A stretch of DNA of 64,000 nucleotides from JACCTU01 sp963788055 (lineage in GTDB: Bacteria > Actinomycetota > Thermoleophilia > Gaiellales > Gaiellaceae): positions 816,523 to 880,522 of the forward strand of contig CAWBFA010000005.1 of the NCBI GenBank assembly GCA_963788055.1, in the 5' to 3' direction. Made by a program: the position numbers and the translations under genes. A model generated the notes under the pieces. It was given only the letters and a program-made list of their open reading frames with translations, did no database searches and was not told the DNA's origin. Below, in pieces: positions 18,136 to 25,791 of the stretch. Within the stretch, counting starts at the first letter, position 1. Every line of letters starts with the position of its first letter.

Positions 18136-18577
18136 CGTGGATGGCAGGCTGCGGGCAGAGCCCGGGGACAGTCCGCGGGCAGTCGAGTGAAACGGAAGCC
18201 CGAGCCTAATGGCCTCACGCCGCGGGAGTTACCCGCTGTGGCCGGGTTCGAGCGGGGATTCCCTGCGGATGTGCGCGGGATCACTGGAAGTCGGCGGTCG
18301 TCTCGGCCCAGACGGGCAACAAGAGATGCCCATTGGCAGGTTCTTTACGGGAGCGACGGGACTCGAACCCGCGACCTCCGGCGTGACAGGCCGTACCCGT
18401 TGACACCGGAAAACCCGGGAAGACCCGGGAAAACACTGGTTTCCTCCACGCGATCCGGGCGGGGTCGGCCGTGCGACCTCGCTCCGCTCCATCGCCGCCC
18501 GGGCGACGTTTGGGCCACTGACGGGCCACATGAAACGCCTCCCTAAGTCTGGGGGCCGGGCAGTAGGATCGGCGTGC
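18136..18577. other. Gene-free stretch holding the outermost tRNA-Asp copy
   Basis: 442 bp between the hydrolase and the SDR gene. It contains the 47-nt tRNA-Asp 3'-end copy (18347-18393) and a short direct repeat around 18406-18435. Apparent frames across the tRNA copy on either strand are the spurious peptides commonly produced by tRNA sequence. It looks like the left junction of the tRNA-Asp integration region. Confidence 0.5.
18347..18393 (-). repeat. tRNA-Asp 3'-end copy 1 (att-like)
   Basis: 47 nt identical to positions 29531-29577, i.e. the 3' part of the tRNA-Asp gene from the anticodon arm to the discriminator base, in the same orientation. It lacks the 5' half and is not a functional tRNA. 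Such 3' copies are left when an element integrates into a tRNA gene. It is the outermost of four copies. Confidence 0.85.
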
Positions 18578-19294
18578 GTGAGCGAGGTCGTCGTGGTCAC
18601 GGGGTCGTCAAGTGGTATCGGCCGGGCGGTCGCAGAGCAGTTCGCGAGCGACGGCGCGAGGGTCATCGTCAACTCGTCGCGCTCGGTCGAGGAGGGCGAG
18701 ATGCTCGCCCGCTCGCTTCCGGCGGCCGTGTACGTGCAAGCCGACGTCTCCCGCGAGGAGGACGCCCGACGGCTGGTCGCGACCGCCCTCGAGCGGTTCG
18801 GACGCGTGGATGTCGTCGTCAACAACGCGGGCACGACTAGGCGCGTCCCCTTTGCGGACCTCCAGGGCGTCGACGAGGCGTTGTGGCAGCGGATTCTCGG
18901 CGTGAACCTGATGGGCCCCTGGTATCTCAGCCGTGCGGCGGTGCCTGCGTTGCGCGAGGTCAAGGGTGCGATCGTCAACGTGGGCTCGGTCGCCGGGATC
19001 ATCGCGGCTGGAAGCTCGCTCCCGTATGCCGTCTCGAAGGCGGCGCTGCACCACCTCACGCGGACGCTTGCGCAGGCACTTGCTCCCGATGTGCGGGTGA
19101 ACGCGGTCGCCCCGGGACTCGTGGATACGCCCTGGACGGCGGGCTGGGAGGCGAACGAGGCGGTTGTCGCTCGTACTCCGCTTGGTCGCGCGGCGACGCC
19201 CGAGGACATCGCGGACGCTGTCGTCTCGCTCGCTCGCACACCGTTTGCGACGGGCCAGGTCGTCGTCGTCGACGGTGGGCTGACCCTCACGTAA
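18578..19294 (+). CDS. SDR-family NAD(P)-dependent oxidoreductase
   Basis: 238-aa classical short-chain dehydrogenase/reductase. The cofactor loop is VVTGSSSGIGRAV; NNAG follows at strand 4; the catalytic Ser is in NVGSVAG and the Tyr/Lys pair in PYAVSKAALH; the end is GQVVVVDGGLTLT. The substrate is not evident; related proteins reduce 3-oxoacyl chains, sugars or steroids. GTG 18578 gives the family-typical start. It lies between tRNA-Asp copies 1 and 2, so it may be cargo of an old integrated element. Confidence 0.87.
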   Translation: MSEVVVVTGSSSGIGRAVAEQFASDGARVIVNSSRSVEEGEMLARSLPAAVYVQADVSREEDARRLVATALERFGRVDVVVNNAGTTRRVPFADLQGVDEALWQRILGVNLMGPWYLSRAAVPALREVKGAIVNVGSVAGIIAAGSSLPYAVSKAALHHLTRTLAQALAPDVRVNAVAPGLVDTPWTAGWEANEAVVARTPLGRAATPEDIADAVVSLARTPFATGQVVVVDGGLTLT

Positions 19295-19539
19295 CCGAAA
19301 GGCAAATTGGGGAGTGGAAGGTGACCGTCGGCCGCAGGGCGTCGTTTGCCTAGACGAGAGTCCTTCGGCGTGACTACGAAAGCGCGGTTACCCCTGACTA
19401 CGCGCAGATCGGATGACCCGGAGGTCGCAGTTCAATCCGCCCGCACTCGAAAGCCCAGGAACGAGGCGTCAGCAGGGGTGTGAAGGACGGCTCGCCTCGC
19501 GTCGGTCATGGAATCATCCCCGTCGCCGTGTCGTGCTAG

Positions 19540-19854
19540 ATCAATCTGTTCACCGCCGAGACATGGCCCGAGATCCGCGAGAACGCGAAGTTCGCCTTTA
19601 CCGGACACCGCGAAGGCGCGCGGAACCGCGACACCGCGACGCGGCCGCGCCGGATCTACGACCTCCGCTCGACGTTCGCGTCTCACGCGCTCGCCGGGGG
19701 GGTGAGTCCGTTCGAGCTTGCCCGCGTGATGGGGACGAGCGTCCGCATGATCGAGCGCCACTACGGGATGCTTCTCGGCGGCGCGCACGTCGGGATCGCG
19801 CAGCGGCTCGACGCGCTCGAAACGGAACTCGCGGAAGCCGCGGACGGCGTTTAG
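19540..19854 (+). pseudogene. Tyrosine recombinase (integrase) C-terminal relic
   Basis: 105 codons in frame directly after a TAG and without a start. The sequence is the end of a phage-type integrase: RIYDLRSTFASHALAGGVSP carries the second catalytic Arg box and its His, and the nucleophile Tyr is in MIERHYGML. The N-terminal two thirds are missing. It ends 79 bp before tRNA-Asp copy 2, as expected for an integrase beside its att site. It is the best direct evidence that the repeats are integration scars. Confidence 0.8.
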
Positions 19855-19933
19855 GCCACTATCGGGCCACGGTTCCCGACCGTCGCGCGCGCACCCGAAA
19901 CGGGAAACGCGCACTACGCAGGGAGAAGATAGG

Positions 19934-19980
19934 ACGGGAGCGACGGGACTCGAACCCGCGACCTCCGGCGTGACAGGCCG
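19934..19980 (-). repeat. tRNA-Asp 3'-end copy 2 (att-like)
   Basis: 47 nt identical to 29531-29577, same orientation as the intact tRNA-Asp. It follows the integrase relic directly. The 5' half of the tRNA is absent. Confidence 0.85.
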
Positions 19981-20531
19981 CGCCACCCGATCCACACCAA
20001 ACGACGCGACCCGCCCGGATAGGCCGCAACCCGCACGGCTCCGCGGGTTGAGTCGCGTCGGCCGCATGACCAAGCGGCCCGCAACCAGGCGCTCGAGGAG
20101 ACGTTTGGCACACGTTCGGCACACGACTCCGCACCGCCATAGCAAACGCGCAATCATGCGCGGCGGTGGCGATTCGCTTCCGCACGCCGACGTCGGAGCC
20201 CTTGATCGAGAGGCGCCCCGCGAGCTCGAGCACGACAGTCGAGCCGGCTTCGAGCAACGGAAACGCAGCAACCTCGAGCTCGTCGCGCACGCCGCACGGA
20301 CCGCGCCTCATCTCGAACGACGAGCGGCGACCATGCTGCCGAGCGTCGTCTACTCGCCGCGATCGAGCCCGAGCTCGTCGTGCACGACGGACGGACCTAC
20401 CTGCTTCGCCGTCTGCCGGCGTCCTCGGCGCCGGCGGCGAACGGGACGGCGGTCCGGCCGCACGTCTTGCCTCAGCGCGGCGTTCGGATCGCCTGAGGCG
20501 GAACCAGCTAGAGTCGATCCCGCCGTCCGGC
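19981..20531. other. Gene-free accessory DNA
   Basis: 551 bp with no gene I can support. A frame ending near 20496 contains a protein-like piece (ELVVHDGRTYLLRRLP), probably debris. The reverse-strand frames through here begin in the tRNA copy and are spurious. Consistent with decayed mobile-element DNA. Confidence 0.4.
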
Positions 20532-20756
20532 CCAGTCCTGACGACTGAGCTCGCTGGGCTTGGCCGAGCTGATGAGGAGCGCGCCGAGGAGATCGTCGGC
20601 GTCTTCTTCAAAGCGATCAAGGACGGAGACTGGCGTGCCGCTGAGGCTCTCTTGACGCGCGTCTACGGACGGCCGCAGGAGAAGGTCGAGGTCGTGCGGC
20701 CCGAGACGCTCGAGCAGGGAGCGTGGGTCAGCAGCGGGTCAGCGGTAGCACGGTGA
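20532..20756 (+). pseudogene. Mobile-element protein C-terminal relic
   Basis: About 74 codons of the pattern EEIVGVFFKAIKDGDWRAAE, then ALLTRVYGRPQEKVEV, which resembles the C-terminal part of small phage/terminase-type or DUF5681-like proteins. No plausible start or ribosome site exists and the upstream frame is unrelated. Likely a fragment of an integrated element between tRNA-Asp copies 2 and 3. Confidence 0.4.
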
Positions 20757-20984
20757 AGTGATCGACCTCGTTCGCTCCACGCCTCGTGTCGGACTGCAGC
20801 CCAATGGGGTGCCGCCCCCTCAGCGCCTTGCCGAGAGTGGGACTCAAACCGGGGCCCCATCCCGGGAGACTGGATCCAGCTCGAGCGACGCGACCCGCTA
20901 GGAAAACCCTCAGCTCCGATCCGCTAGGCACTCTCTTGCCCGCATCTTGCCTGCATCTAGGAGCGCCTTCCTATCGTCGCTGGC

Positions 20985-21221
20985 GTGGAGTCGATCGAGA
21001 AGGTGCTTCAGTGCGACTGCGGCTTCGAAGCCCGCGCCGAGGACGAGGACGGCCTCGTCGCCGAGGTCCAGCGACACGCGTGGGAGGCGCACGGCATGGC
21101 GCTCTCGCCCGACCAGGCGCTAATGCTCGCGTTTCGCGCCGAGCTGGACGCGACCGCACCGTCGCGCAAGCCCGTACGTGAAGCCCTCGACGATCCATCG
21201 CAAGACGTCATGTCTGACTGA
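20985..21221 (+). CDS. DUF1059 family small protein
   Basis: 78-aa protein with the DUF1059 pattern: a Cys pair in LQCDCGFEARAEDEDGL, then VAEVQRHAWEAHGMAL with conserved histidines. The Cys and His residues may bind metal (inference). GTG start at 20985. The family is widespread in actinobacteria and archaea with no known function. It lies inside the tRNA-Asp integration region. Confidence 0.8.
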   Translation: MESIEKVLQCDCGFEARAEDEDGLVAEVQRHAWEAHGMALSPDQALMLAFRAELDATAPSRKPVREALDDPSQDVMSD

Positions 21222-21309
21222 AAGGAGAACGGAATGAAACGGGCACAATTTGCGGTTCGTGTTGGTCTCATTGTGGGTCCGGCGCGGCCAGGGACTCAGA
21301 GGAGGCTTC

Positions 21310-21954
21310 ATGTCTAGTCGAGCAGTGGGCCGCCGGGCGCTCGTCGCGCTGGCCGCCGTCGTCGCAGCATGGCTGGTAGTCGGTGCCGGCGTAACGTCCG
21401 CGGGTCGGGTCGATCCGCCCGGTCACCAGGACGCCAACCAGTGCATCATCTCCTCCGGTGTGGACCTCAATGCGCTGTATGGCGTCCCCGAGCAGTTCCG
21501 GAATCGCCTCTGCCCAGTGGTCAGCGCCGGAGAGCACTGGCGCATCTTTGGAATGTGGTTCACGGACGACGGTGTGGACAGCGTCTACCCCGAGGGCTAC
21601 GTGCCGTTGCGTCCGCTGCCAATCGAGGACTTCGTCGCGAAGTTCACGATGAAGGTCGTCATCGATGGCGGCACAGCTCAACAGAAGACCTACGTCTTCT
21701 CGGCAGCAGAGGCTTTGCGCACCGACATAACCCTCGACCAGCTCCTGCCCGGCAACCCGCCGTTCCCGATGGCGACGACCATGCCGAGGCTGCAGCCTCT
21801 GAGCGTTGGCGACCACACGCTTCAGGTCATTTGGGTGCTCAGCGCTCAGCACTGCGACGGCCTTGCAGCGGTGGTCGAGGAGAACTGCTTGCCGGCCGGG
21901 GAACTCGACGTATCGGGCGTGAGGCCGATTACGACCACCACACCGGAGCACTAG
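21310..21954 (+). CDS. Secreted protein of unknown function
   Basis: 214 aa. A signal peptide (GRRALVALAAVVAAWLVVGAG, cleavage near TSAG) precedes a soluble domain with five cysteines (in NQCIIS, NRLCPV, QHCDGL and EENCLP among others). Disulfides are likely. I recognise no family. ATG 21310 follows AGAGGAGG; the longer frame from 21250 has no ribosome site. A near-perfect hairpin follows the stop codon. Located between tRNA-Asp copies 2 and 3. Confidence 0.7.
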   Translation: MSSRAVGRRALVALAAVVAAWLVVGAGVTSAGRVDPPGHQDANQCIISSGVDLNALYGVPEQFRNRLCPVVSAGEHWRIFGMWFTDDGVDSVYPEGYVPLRPLPIEDFVAKFTMKVVIDGGTAQQKTYVFSAAEALRTDITLDQLLPGNPPFPMATTMPRLQPLSVGDHTLQVIWVLSAQHCDGLAAVVEENCLPAGELDVSGVRPITTTTPEH

Positions 21955-21965
21955 AAACAGGGCCA

Positions 21966-21995
21966 CCCGCTGGCGGCACAGTGCCGCCCAGCGGG
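21966..21995 (+). terminator. Hairpin after secreted-protein gene
   Basis: CCCGCTGGCGGCA pairs with TGCCGCCCAGCGGG (one bulged base), 3-nt loop, 11 bp after the stop. No T-run. Confidence 0.6.
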
Positions 21996-22332
21996 CGGGG
22001 TCTGAAGGTGCCGGCGTCATACGAACTCCAGGCCGGACCTTGGTGCTGCGGCGATGAAGCGAGCGACGACTTGTCTCAAGACAGGACGACCACCGCGGAC
22101 CCGCTACGACCCGGCGCGGGCCTGGTGTAGCAGGCGTGTAGTCGGTCTTGTGCCTGTTCTGACAACGCTCTTGCAGCGCCGGCGAAACGGAGTCGCTCGC
22201 CAACGCTCAGGCGACCGTGCCGTGGCGCCTGGCAGCTCGGCGGCCGCGGCCACGCACGCGTGGCGACAACGGAGAGTCGCGAGCGTTCGGGCCCGCGGCC
22301 GCCGAGCTGCGTACGTCCCGTCATGAACGCGC
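21996..22332. other. Gene-free stretch with diverged repeat
   Basis: 337 bp without a supportable gene. It holds most of a 19-bp repeat (21994-22012, also at 17292-17310) and a 43-bp sequence (22125-22167) matching 35 of 43 positions of the upstream region of the next gene (22706-22748). Probably a decayed duplicate of that regulatory region. Confidence 0.45.
22125..22167 (-). repeat. Diverged copy of the 22706-22748 regulatory repeat
   Basis: Matches 35 of 43 positions of the region upstream of the 22333-22686 gene, same orientation. One exact ACTACAC heptamer and one near-copy (GCTACAC) remain, 11 bp apart. No gene follows it on the minus strand. Confidence 0.5.
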
Positions 22333-22686
22333 CTACGAGTGGGCGAGGCGGCGATTCCGAGCGAACACGACTGCGCCGCTCGCCAGCAGGAACAGGAGTG
22401 CGCCCGTGGCGGCGCCGACTCCACCGTCGACCCAATCGAAGCCATCGGACACCGTCCCGGTTGCAACGACCGGCAAGGTTCGTTCCCTCGGCAAGGAACG
22501 AATCGCGTTGTCGGGTGCGGAGACGGCGCCGTCGCTGATTCGGAGCTGCGGCTGGTATCCGTCCGGCCGAAGCGTCGACGTCGGTCCGCGGTGTCCCTGC
22601 GGCGGGTCGGCCTGCGCGACCGGCACGACGAACGCCGCGGCTGCACACACGATCGTGACTGCCTTTGTGATCTGCCCGTGACTCAT
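22333..22686 (-). CDS. Small secreted/membrane-anchored protein with FDW C-terminus
   Basis: 117 aa. Signal peptide (TIVCAAAAFVVPVAQA), a short exposed proline-rich segment, then SDGFDWVDGGVGAATGALL, a C-terminal transmembrane helix and a basic tail. The layout is that of the 10490-10924 protein, though the PGVTDFPS repeats are absent. ATG 22686 with AAAAGGAGAG upstream. It sits in the tRNA-Asp region, followed on the same strand order by a lipoprotein hydrolase and a divergent BTAD regulator. Function unknown. Confidence 0.7.
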   Translation of the reverse strand: MSHGQITKAVTIVCAAAAFVVPVAQADPPQGHRGPTSTLRPDGYQPQLRISDGAVSAPDNAIRSLPRERTLPVVATGTVSDGFDWVDGGVGAATGALLFLLASGAVVFARNRRLAHS

Positions 22687-22705
22687 GTTCTCTCCTTTTC
22701 AGCTT

Positions 22706-22748
22706 GTGTAGTACGCGTGTAGTCGGACTGGTGTCCGCTCGGACAACG
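22706..22748 (-). promoter_or_regulatory. Direct-repeat element upstream of small secreted protein
   Basis: On the minus strand it contains two exact ACTACAC heptamers 11 bp apart (plus-strand 22717-22723 and 22706-22712), the geometry of SARP/BTAD operators. The second ends only 19 bp before the ATG, which leaves little room for a -10 element, so an ordinary SARP-activated promoter is not clear. Regulation by the nearby BTAD protein is inference. Confidence 0.4.
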
Positions 22749-22830
22749 AGTTTGGCCCGACTTCCCGGCTGCCGTGCTGTTCCTGCGGCGCACGCCCTCC
22801 CTTCTGCTTCATTGGTCGTCACTCGTCTGG

Positions 22831-23700
22831 TCACATTCGGCTGTTCTCGCTCAGGAAGCGGAAGACAGCGCCCCTGGTTTGCCTGACGATGTCCGCCGGT
22901 GCCGTGGTGACGAGCTCGGAGCTGTGGAAGCTGGAGTCGAAGAGCGCAAGCTCTTTGGGCTCCTCGCCGGCATCGAACATCCTTCGCGCGTCCGCGGCGA
23001 ACCGGACACTCGTGACTCCGGGCCGAAGTGGTGCCGTCCCGGGCAGCTGAATGTCCTTCGTGCCCGCGACGAACAGTTTCGGCTCGTCGATCTGCCTGAG
23101 CCGCGCCGGCGTCACGTCGTTTGCTCGCGTTTCCACGGTGTAGTACTTCGAGGGCCACTGCGGAGTCGCGAGCGACACCACACCCGCAACATCCACTTCA
23201 GGCATGCGTGCCGCGCGCAAGACGGCGAGTCCACCCATGCTGGCTCCGATGAGGAAGAGCTTCTTCGCGCCTCGCGTCTCCATGAATCCAACCGCGGCCA
23301 TCGCATCCCGCCAGTTCTTCCCGAACTCGACGGAGCCTTCGGAGCAGCCCTTGCTGTCGCAGAACCCCCGGAAGTTGAAGGTCAGGACCGTGTACCCCCG
23401 GCTGACGAGGGCGGGGACGAACCGCAGCCAGGTCTCCTGTGATGTCCCTTGGCTGAACCCGTGGGCGAGGATCACGCCGACGTCGCCGGTCCCCGACAGC
23501 CGCCCGACCAGCTCGACGCCGTCCGCGGCCGAGAATCGAACCGGGCGGTAGCGCGCGCTCTGTGACGACGCTCTCGGCGGCGAGGAGGCGGTCTCCGTCG
23601 CCGTCGCCTCAGCATCCGCTCGAGAGCTTCGCGGGCCGTCCGAGCAGGCGGTGGTCGCTGTAGCAAGCGAAGTCAGGGCGAGCGCGAGAACGAGTTTCAC
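22831..23700 (-). CDS. Alpha/beta-hydrolase lipoprotein
   Basis: 289 aa. The N-terminus KLVLALALTSLATATTAC is a lipoprotein signal with the lipobox Cys at its end, followed by a Ser/Thr/Ala linker. The hydrolase core has GVILAHGFSQGTSQETW (oxyanion region), TFNFRGFCDSKG, nucleophile GASMGG, VAGTKDIQLPG near the acid residue and a late DSSFHSSEL with the His. GTG 23700 follows GGAGG. A related lipoprotein hydrolase lies at 56983. It diverges from the BTAD gene at 23798. Substrate unknown. Confidence 0.82.
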   Translation of the reverse strand: MKLVLALALTSLATATTACSDGPRSSRADAEATATETASSPPRASSQSARYRPVRFSAADGVELVGRLSGTGDVGVILAHGFSQGTSQETWLRFVPALVSRGYTVLTFNFRGFCDSKGCSEGSVEFGKNWRDAMAAVGFMETRGAKKLFLIGASMGGLAVLRAARMPEVDVAGVVSLATPQWPSKYYTVETRANDVTPARLRQIDEPKLFVAGTKDIQLPGTAPLRPGVTSVRFAADARRMFDAGEEPKELALFDSSFHSSELVTTAPADIVRQTRGAVFRFLSENSRM

Positions 23701-23797
23701 GTGGGCCTCCTTGGGCGATGGCGAGCGCCAATCGTGCGCACGCGGCTCAAAAAACCGGCTGAAATCGCCTAACGTTTCGCTAAGAGAGGAGAGCGGC

Positions 23798-25582
23798 GTG
23801 GAATTCCGAATCCTCGGACCGCTCGAGGTACGCGACAACGGGCGCGTGCTCGAGCTTGGCGGAGCGAAGCAGCGGGCAGTTCTGGCACTCCTGCTTCTGC
23901 GCGCAAACGAGGTCGTCGCGCTCGACCGGCTGATCGACGGCGTCTGGGGCGAGCGACCACCGGACACTGCCGCGGCTGCCGTGCACGGGTCGGTCTCGCG
24001 GCTACGGAAGGTCCTCGAGCCCAACGGCGCGCCGTATCAAGTCATCCGGACTCAGGCCCCGGGCTACGTCTTCGCCGCGGGTCCGGAGGTGGTCGATCGT
24101 TACCGCTTCGAGCGCCTTGCCGCCGAAGGAAGGGCCGCGCTCGACGAGGGAGACGCCGCTCGCTCGGCAGACCTGCTACGCGAAGCTCTGGCCTTGTGGC
24201 GCGGTCCGGCGCTGGCGGACATCGCGTTCACGATCGCCGACCGTACCGAGCTCGATCGCCTCGACGAGGAATGGCTCTCGGCGGTCGAGGGGCGGATCGA
24301 CGCCGACCTCGCTCTCGGGCGCCACGCGCTGCTCGTTCCGGAGCTGGAAGCCCTCGTCGCCCGTCATCCACTGCGCGAGCGTCTTCGCGGGCAGCTCATG
24401 GTTGCGCTCTACGGGGCCGGCCGGCAAGCCGACGCGCTGGAGACGTATCGCGACGCGAGCCGGTTGCTCGACGAAGAGCTCGGAATCGCACCGGGGCCCG
24501 CGCTGCGTGAGCTGGAGCGGCGGATACTGCTTCAGGACCCGGAGCTCGGGACGCCGCGCCCGCCGGCAGGCGCGAGACGACTCCGTTCGACACGCGCTCG
24601 CCTTGCGTTCGCCTTCGCAGGGCTCGCCCTCTGCCTGCTCGGGGCGCTAGCCCTCGTCGCCTTCCGCGGCGACGAGACGCCGGCGGTCGACCGCGTGCGC
24701 CCCAACGGGGTCGGCGCGATCGATCCGGCGTCGAACACGCTTGTGCAGTCGACGCCCGTCGGCGAGTACCCCGAGCACCTCGTGGTCGACGACGGCTCGG
24801 TCTGGGTCGCAAATGCCGGCGACCACACGGTGTCACGGATCGAAAGCCGCACTGGGCAGGTGACCACCACGAAGGGGCTCACGGGAGCACCGGTGGCGTT
24901 GAACGTCAGCCGTGGCGTCGTCTGGATCGGGATGAGCCACGTCGACCAGCCGACGTCGATCGTGCGCCTGACGGGTGTCCCGAACGAGTCCGCAGCGCAC
25001 GTCGTGGAGCTTGCGAGGGGCCCGGGACTGCTGTTTCCCGTGTTGACGAGCGGCTCGAGTGGTCTCTGGGCGAGCGTGCTCGCGGAGCCCGACACGTTCG
25101 TTCTGAGCCCGGGCGGTGCGATCCATCGGCTCGACGTGCTTCCCGTCGGCTGCAATCCGGTCGGGAGCGGCATCGCCGCGGCCATGGTCTGGATCGGCTG
25201 CGAGGACGGTCGCGTCGTGCGCGTCGACGAGGCGACGCGACGGCCAGTGGCGACAACACGTGTCGGGACGTCTCTTTCCGATCTCGCCGTAGGCGCGGGC
25301 GCCGTGTGGGCGACCGACACGGTCGAGGACGTGGTTTGGAGGGTCGATGCGGCGACGGGGCGAGCGACGCGCACGATCCCCGTCGGGGAGCGACCCTCGG
25401 GGATCGCGATCGGCTTCGGGTCGGTGTGGGTCGCGAGTCGCGACAGCGGCACTGTGTCGAGGATCGACCCCGATTCGAATCGTGTCGTTGCCACCGTCCG
25501 CGTTGGGCGCGACGTGGCCCCGATCGCGGTCGGTGACAAGAGAGTCTGGGTCGCCCGTCAGGGCGTCGTGACGCCGCACTAG
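23798..25582 (+). CDS. BTAD-family regulator with membrane helix and beta-propeller
   Basis: 594 aa. Residues 1-95: OmpR/SARP winged helix (MEFRILGPLEVRD, VSRLRKVLE, APGYVF). 96-245: bacterial transcriptional activator domain (DRYRFERLAAEGR to ELGIAPGPALRELE). A transmembrane helix at about 265-290 is followed by a YncE-like propeller made of repeats such as GSVWVANAGDHTVSRI and GAVWATDTVEDVVWRV. This is a one-piece membrane sensor: propeller probably outside, DNA-binding part inside. GTG 23798 after GAGAGGAGAG; divergent from the lipoprotein hydrolase. Intact, unlike the relative at 8767. Confidence 0.88.
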   Translation: MEFRILGPLEVRDNGRVLELGGAKQRAVLALLLLRANEVVALDRLIDGVWGERPPDTAAAAVHGSVSRLRKVLEPNGAPYQVIRTQAPGYVFAAGPEVVDRYRFERLAAEGRAALDEGDAARSADLLREALALWRGPALADIAFTIADRTELDRLDEEWLSAVEGRIDADLALGRHALLVPELEALVARHPLRERLRGQLMVALYGAGRQADALETYRDASRLLDEELGIAPGPALRELERRILLQDPELGTPRPPAGARRLRSTRARLAFAFAGLALCLLGALALVAFRGDETPAVDRVRPNGVGAIDPASNTLVQSTPVGEYPEHLVVDDGSVWVANAGDHTVSRIESRTGQVTTTKGLTGAPVALNVSRGVVWIGMSHVDQPTSIVRLTGVPNESAAHVVELARGPGLLFPVLTSGSSGLWASVLAEPDTFVLSPGGAIHRLDVLPVGCNPVGSGIAAAMVWIGCEDGRVVRVDEATRRPVATTRVGTSLSDLAVGAGAVWATDTVEDVVWRVDAATGRATRTIPVGERPSGIAIGFGSVWVASRDSGTVSRIDPDSNRVVATVRVGRDVAPIAVGDKRVWVARQGVVTPH

Positions 25583-25708
25583 AGGGTTCGGCGCGACGAA
25601 CCGCCGCATCAGTGACGAGTCGGACGCCTGATCGCCGTCCAAGCGAAAACCCCGTTCCGCTCTTCTTCAAGAAGCGCCGACAAACCTCTACAACGAGACG
25701 TGTAATGG

Positions 25709-25751
25709 ACGGGAGCGACGGGACTCGAACCCGCGACCTCCGGCGTGACAG
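25709..25751 (-). repeat. tRNA-Asp 3'-end copy 3 (att-like)
   Basis: 43 nt identical to positions 29531-29573, same orientation. It falls between the BTAD gene and the cyclase-ATPase gene and marks a junction in the integration region. Confidence 0.83.
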
Positions 25752-25791
25752 CTCTGCACTATGGTTTGCCGCGCGTTCTCGCAGATCTCCG

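Noticed and set aside
19432..20271. Long minus-strand frame containing PVTPEVAGSSPVAPV
   Set aside because: Typical peptide made by translating a tRNA gene and its flank. It crosses a tRNA-Asp copy; similar frames occur at the other copies.
20820..20890. tRNA-like GGGACTCAAACC segment
   Set aside because: No complete cloverleaf could be drawn and the acceptor stem does not close; possibly debris.
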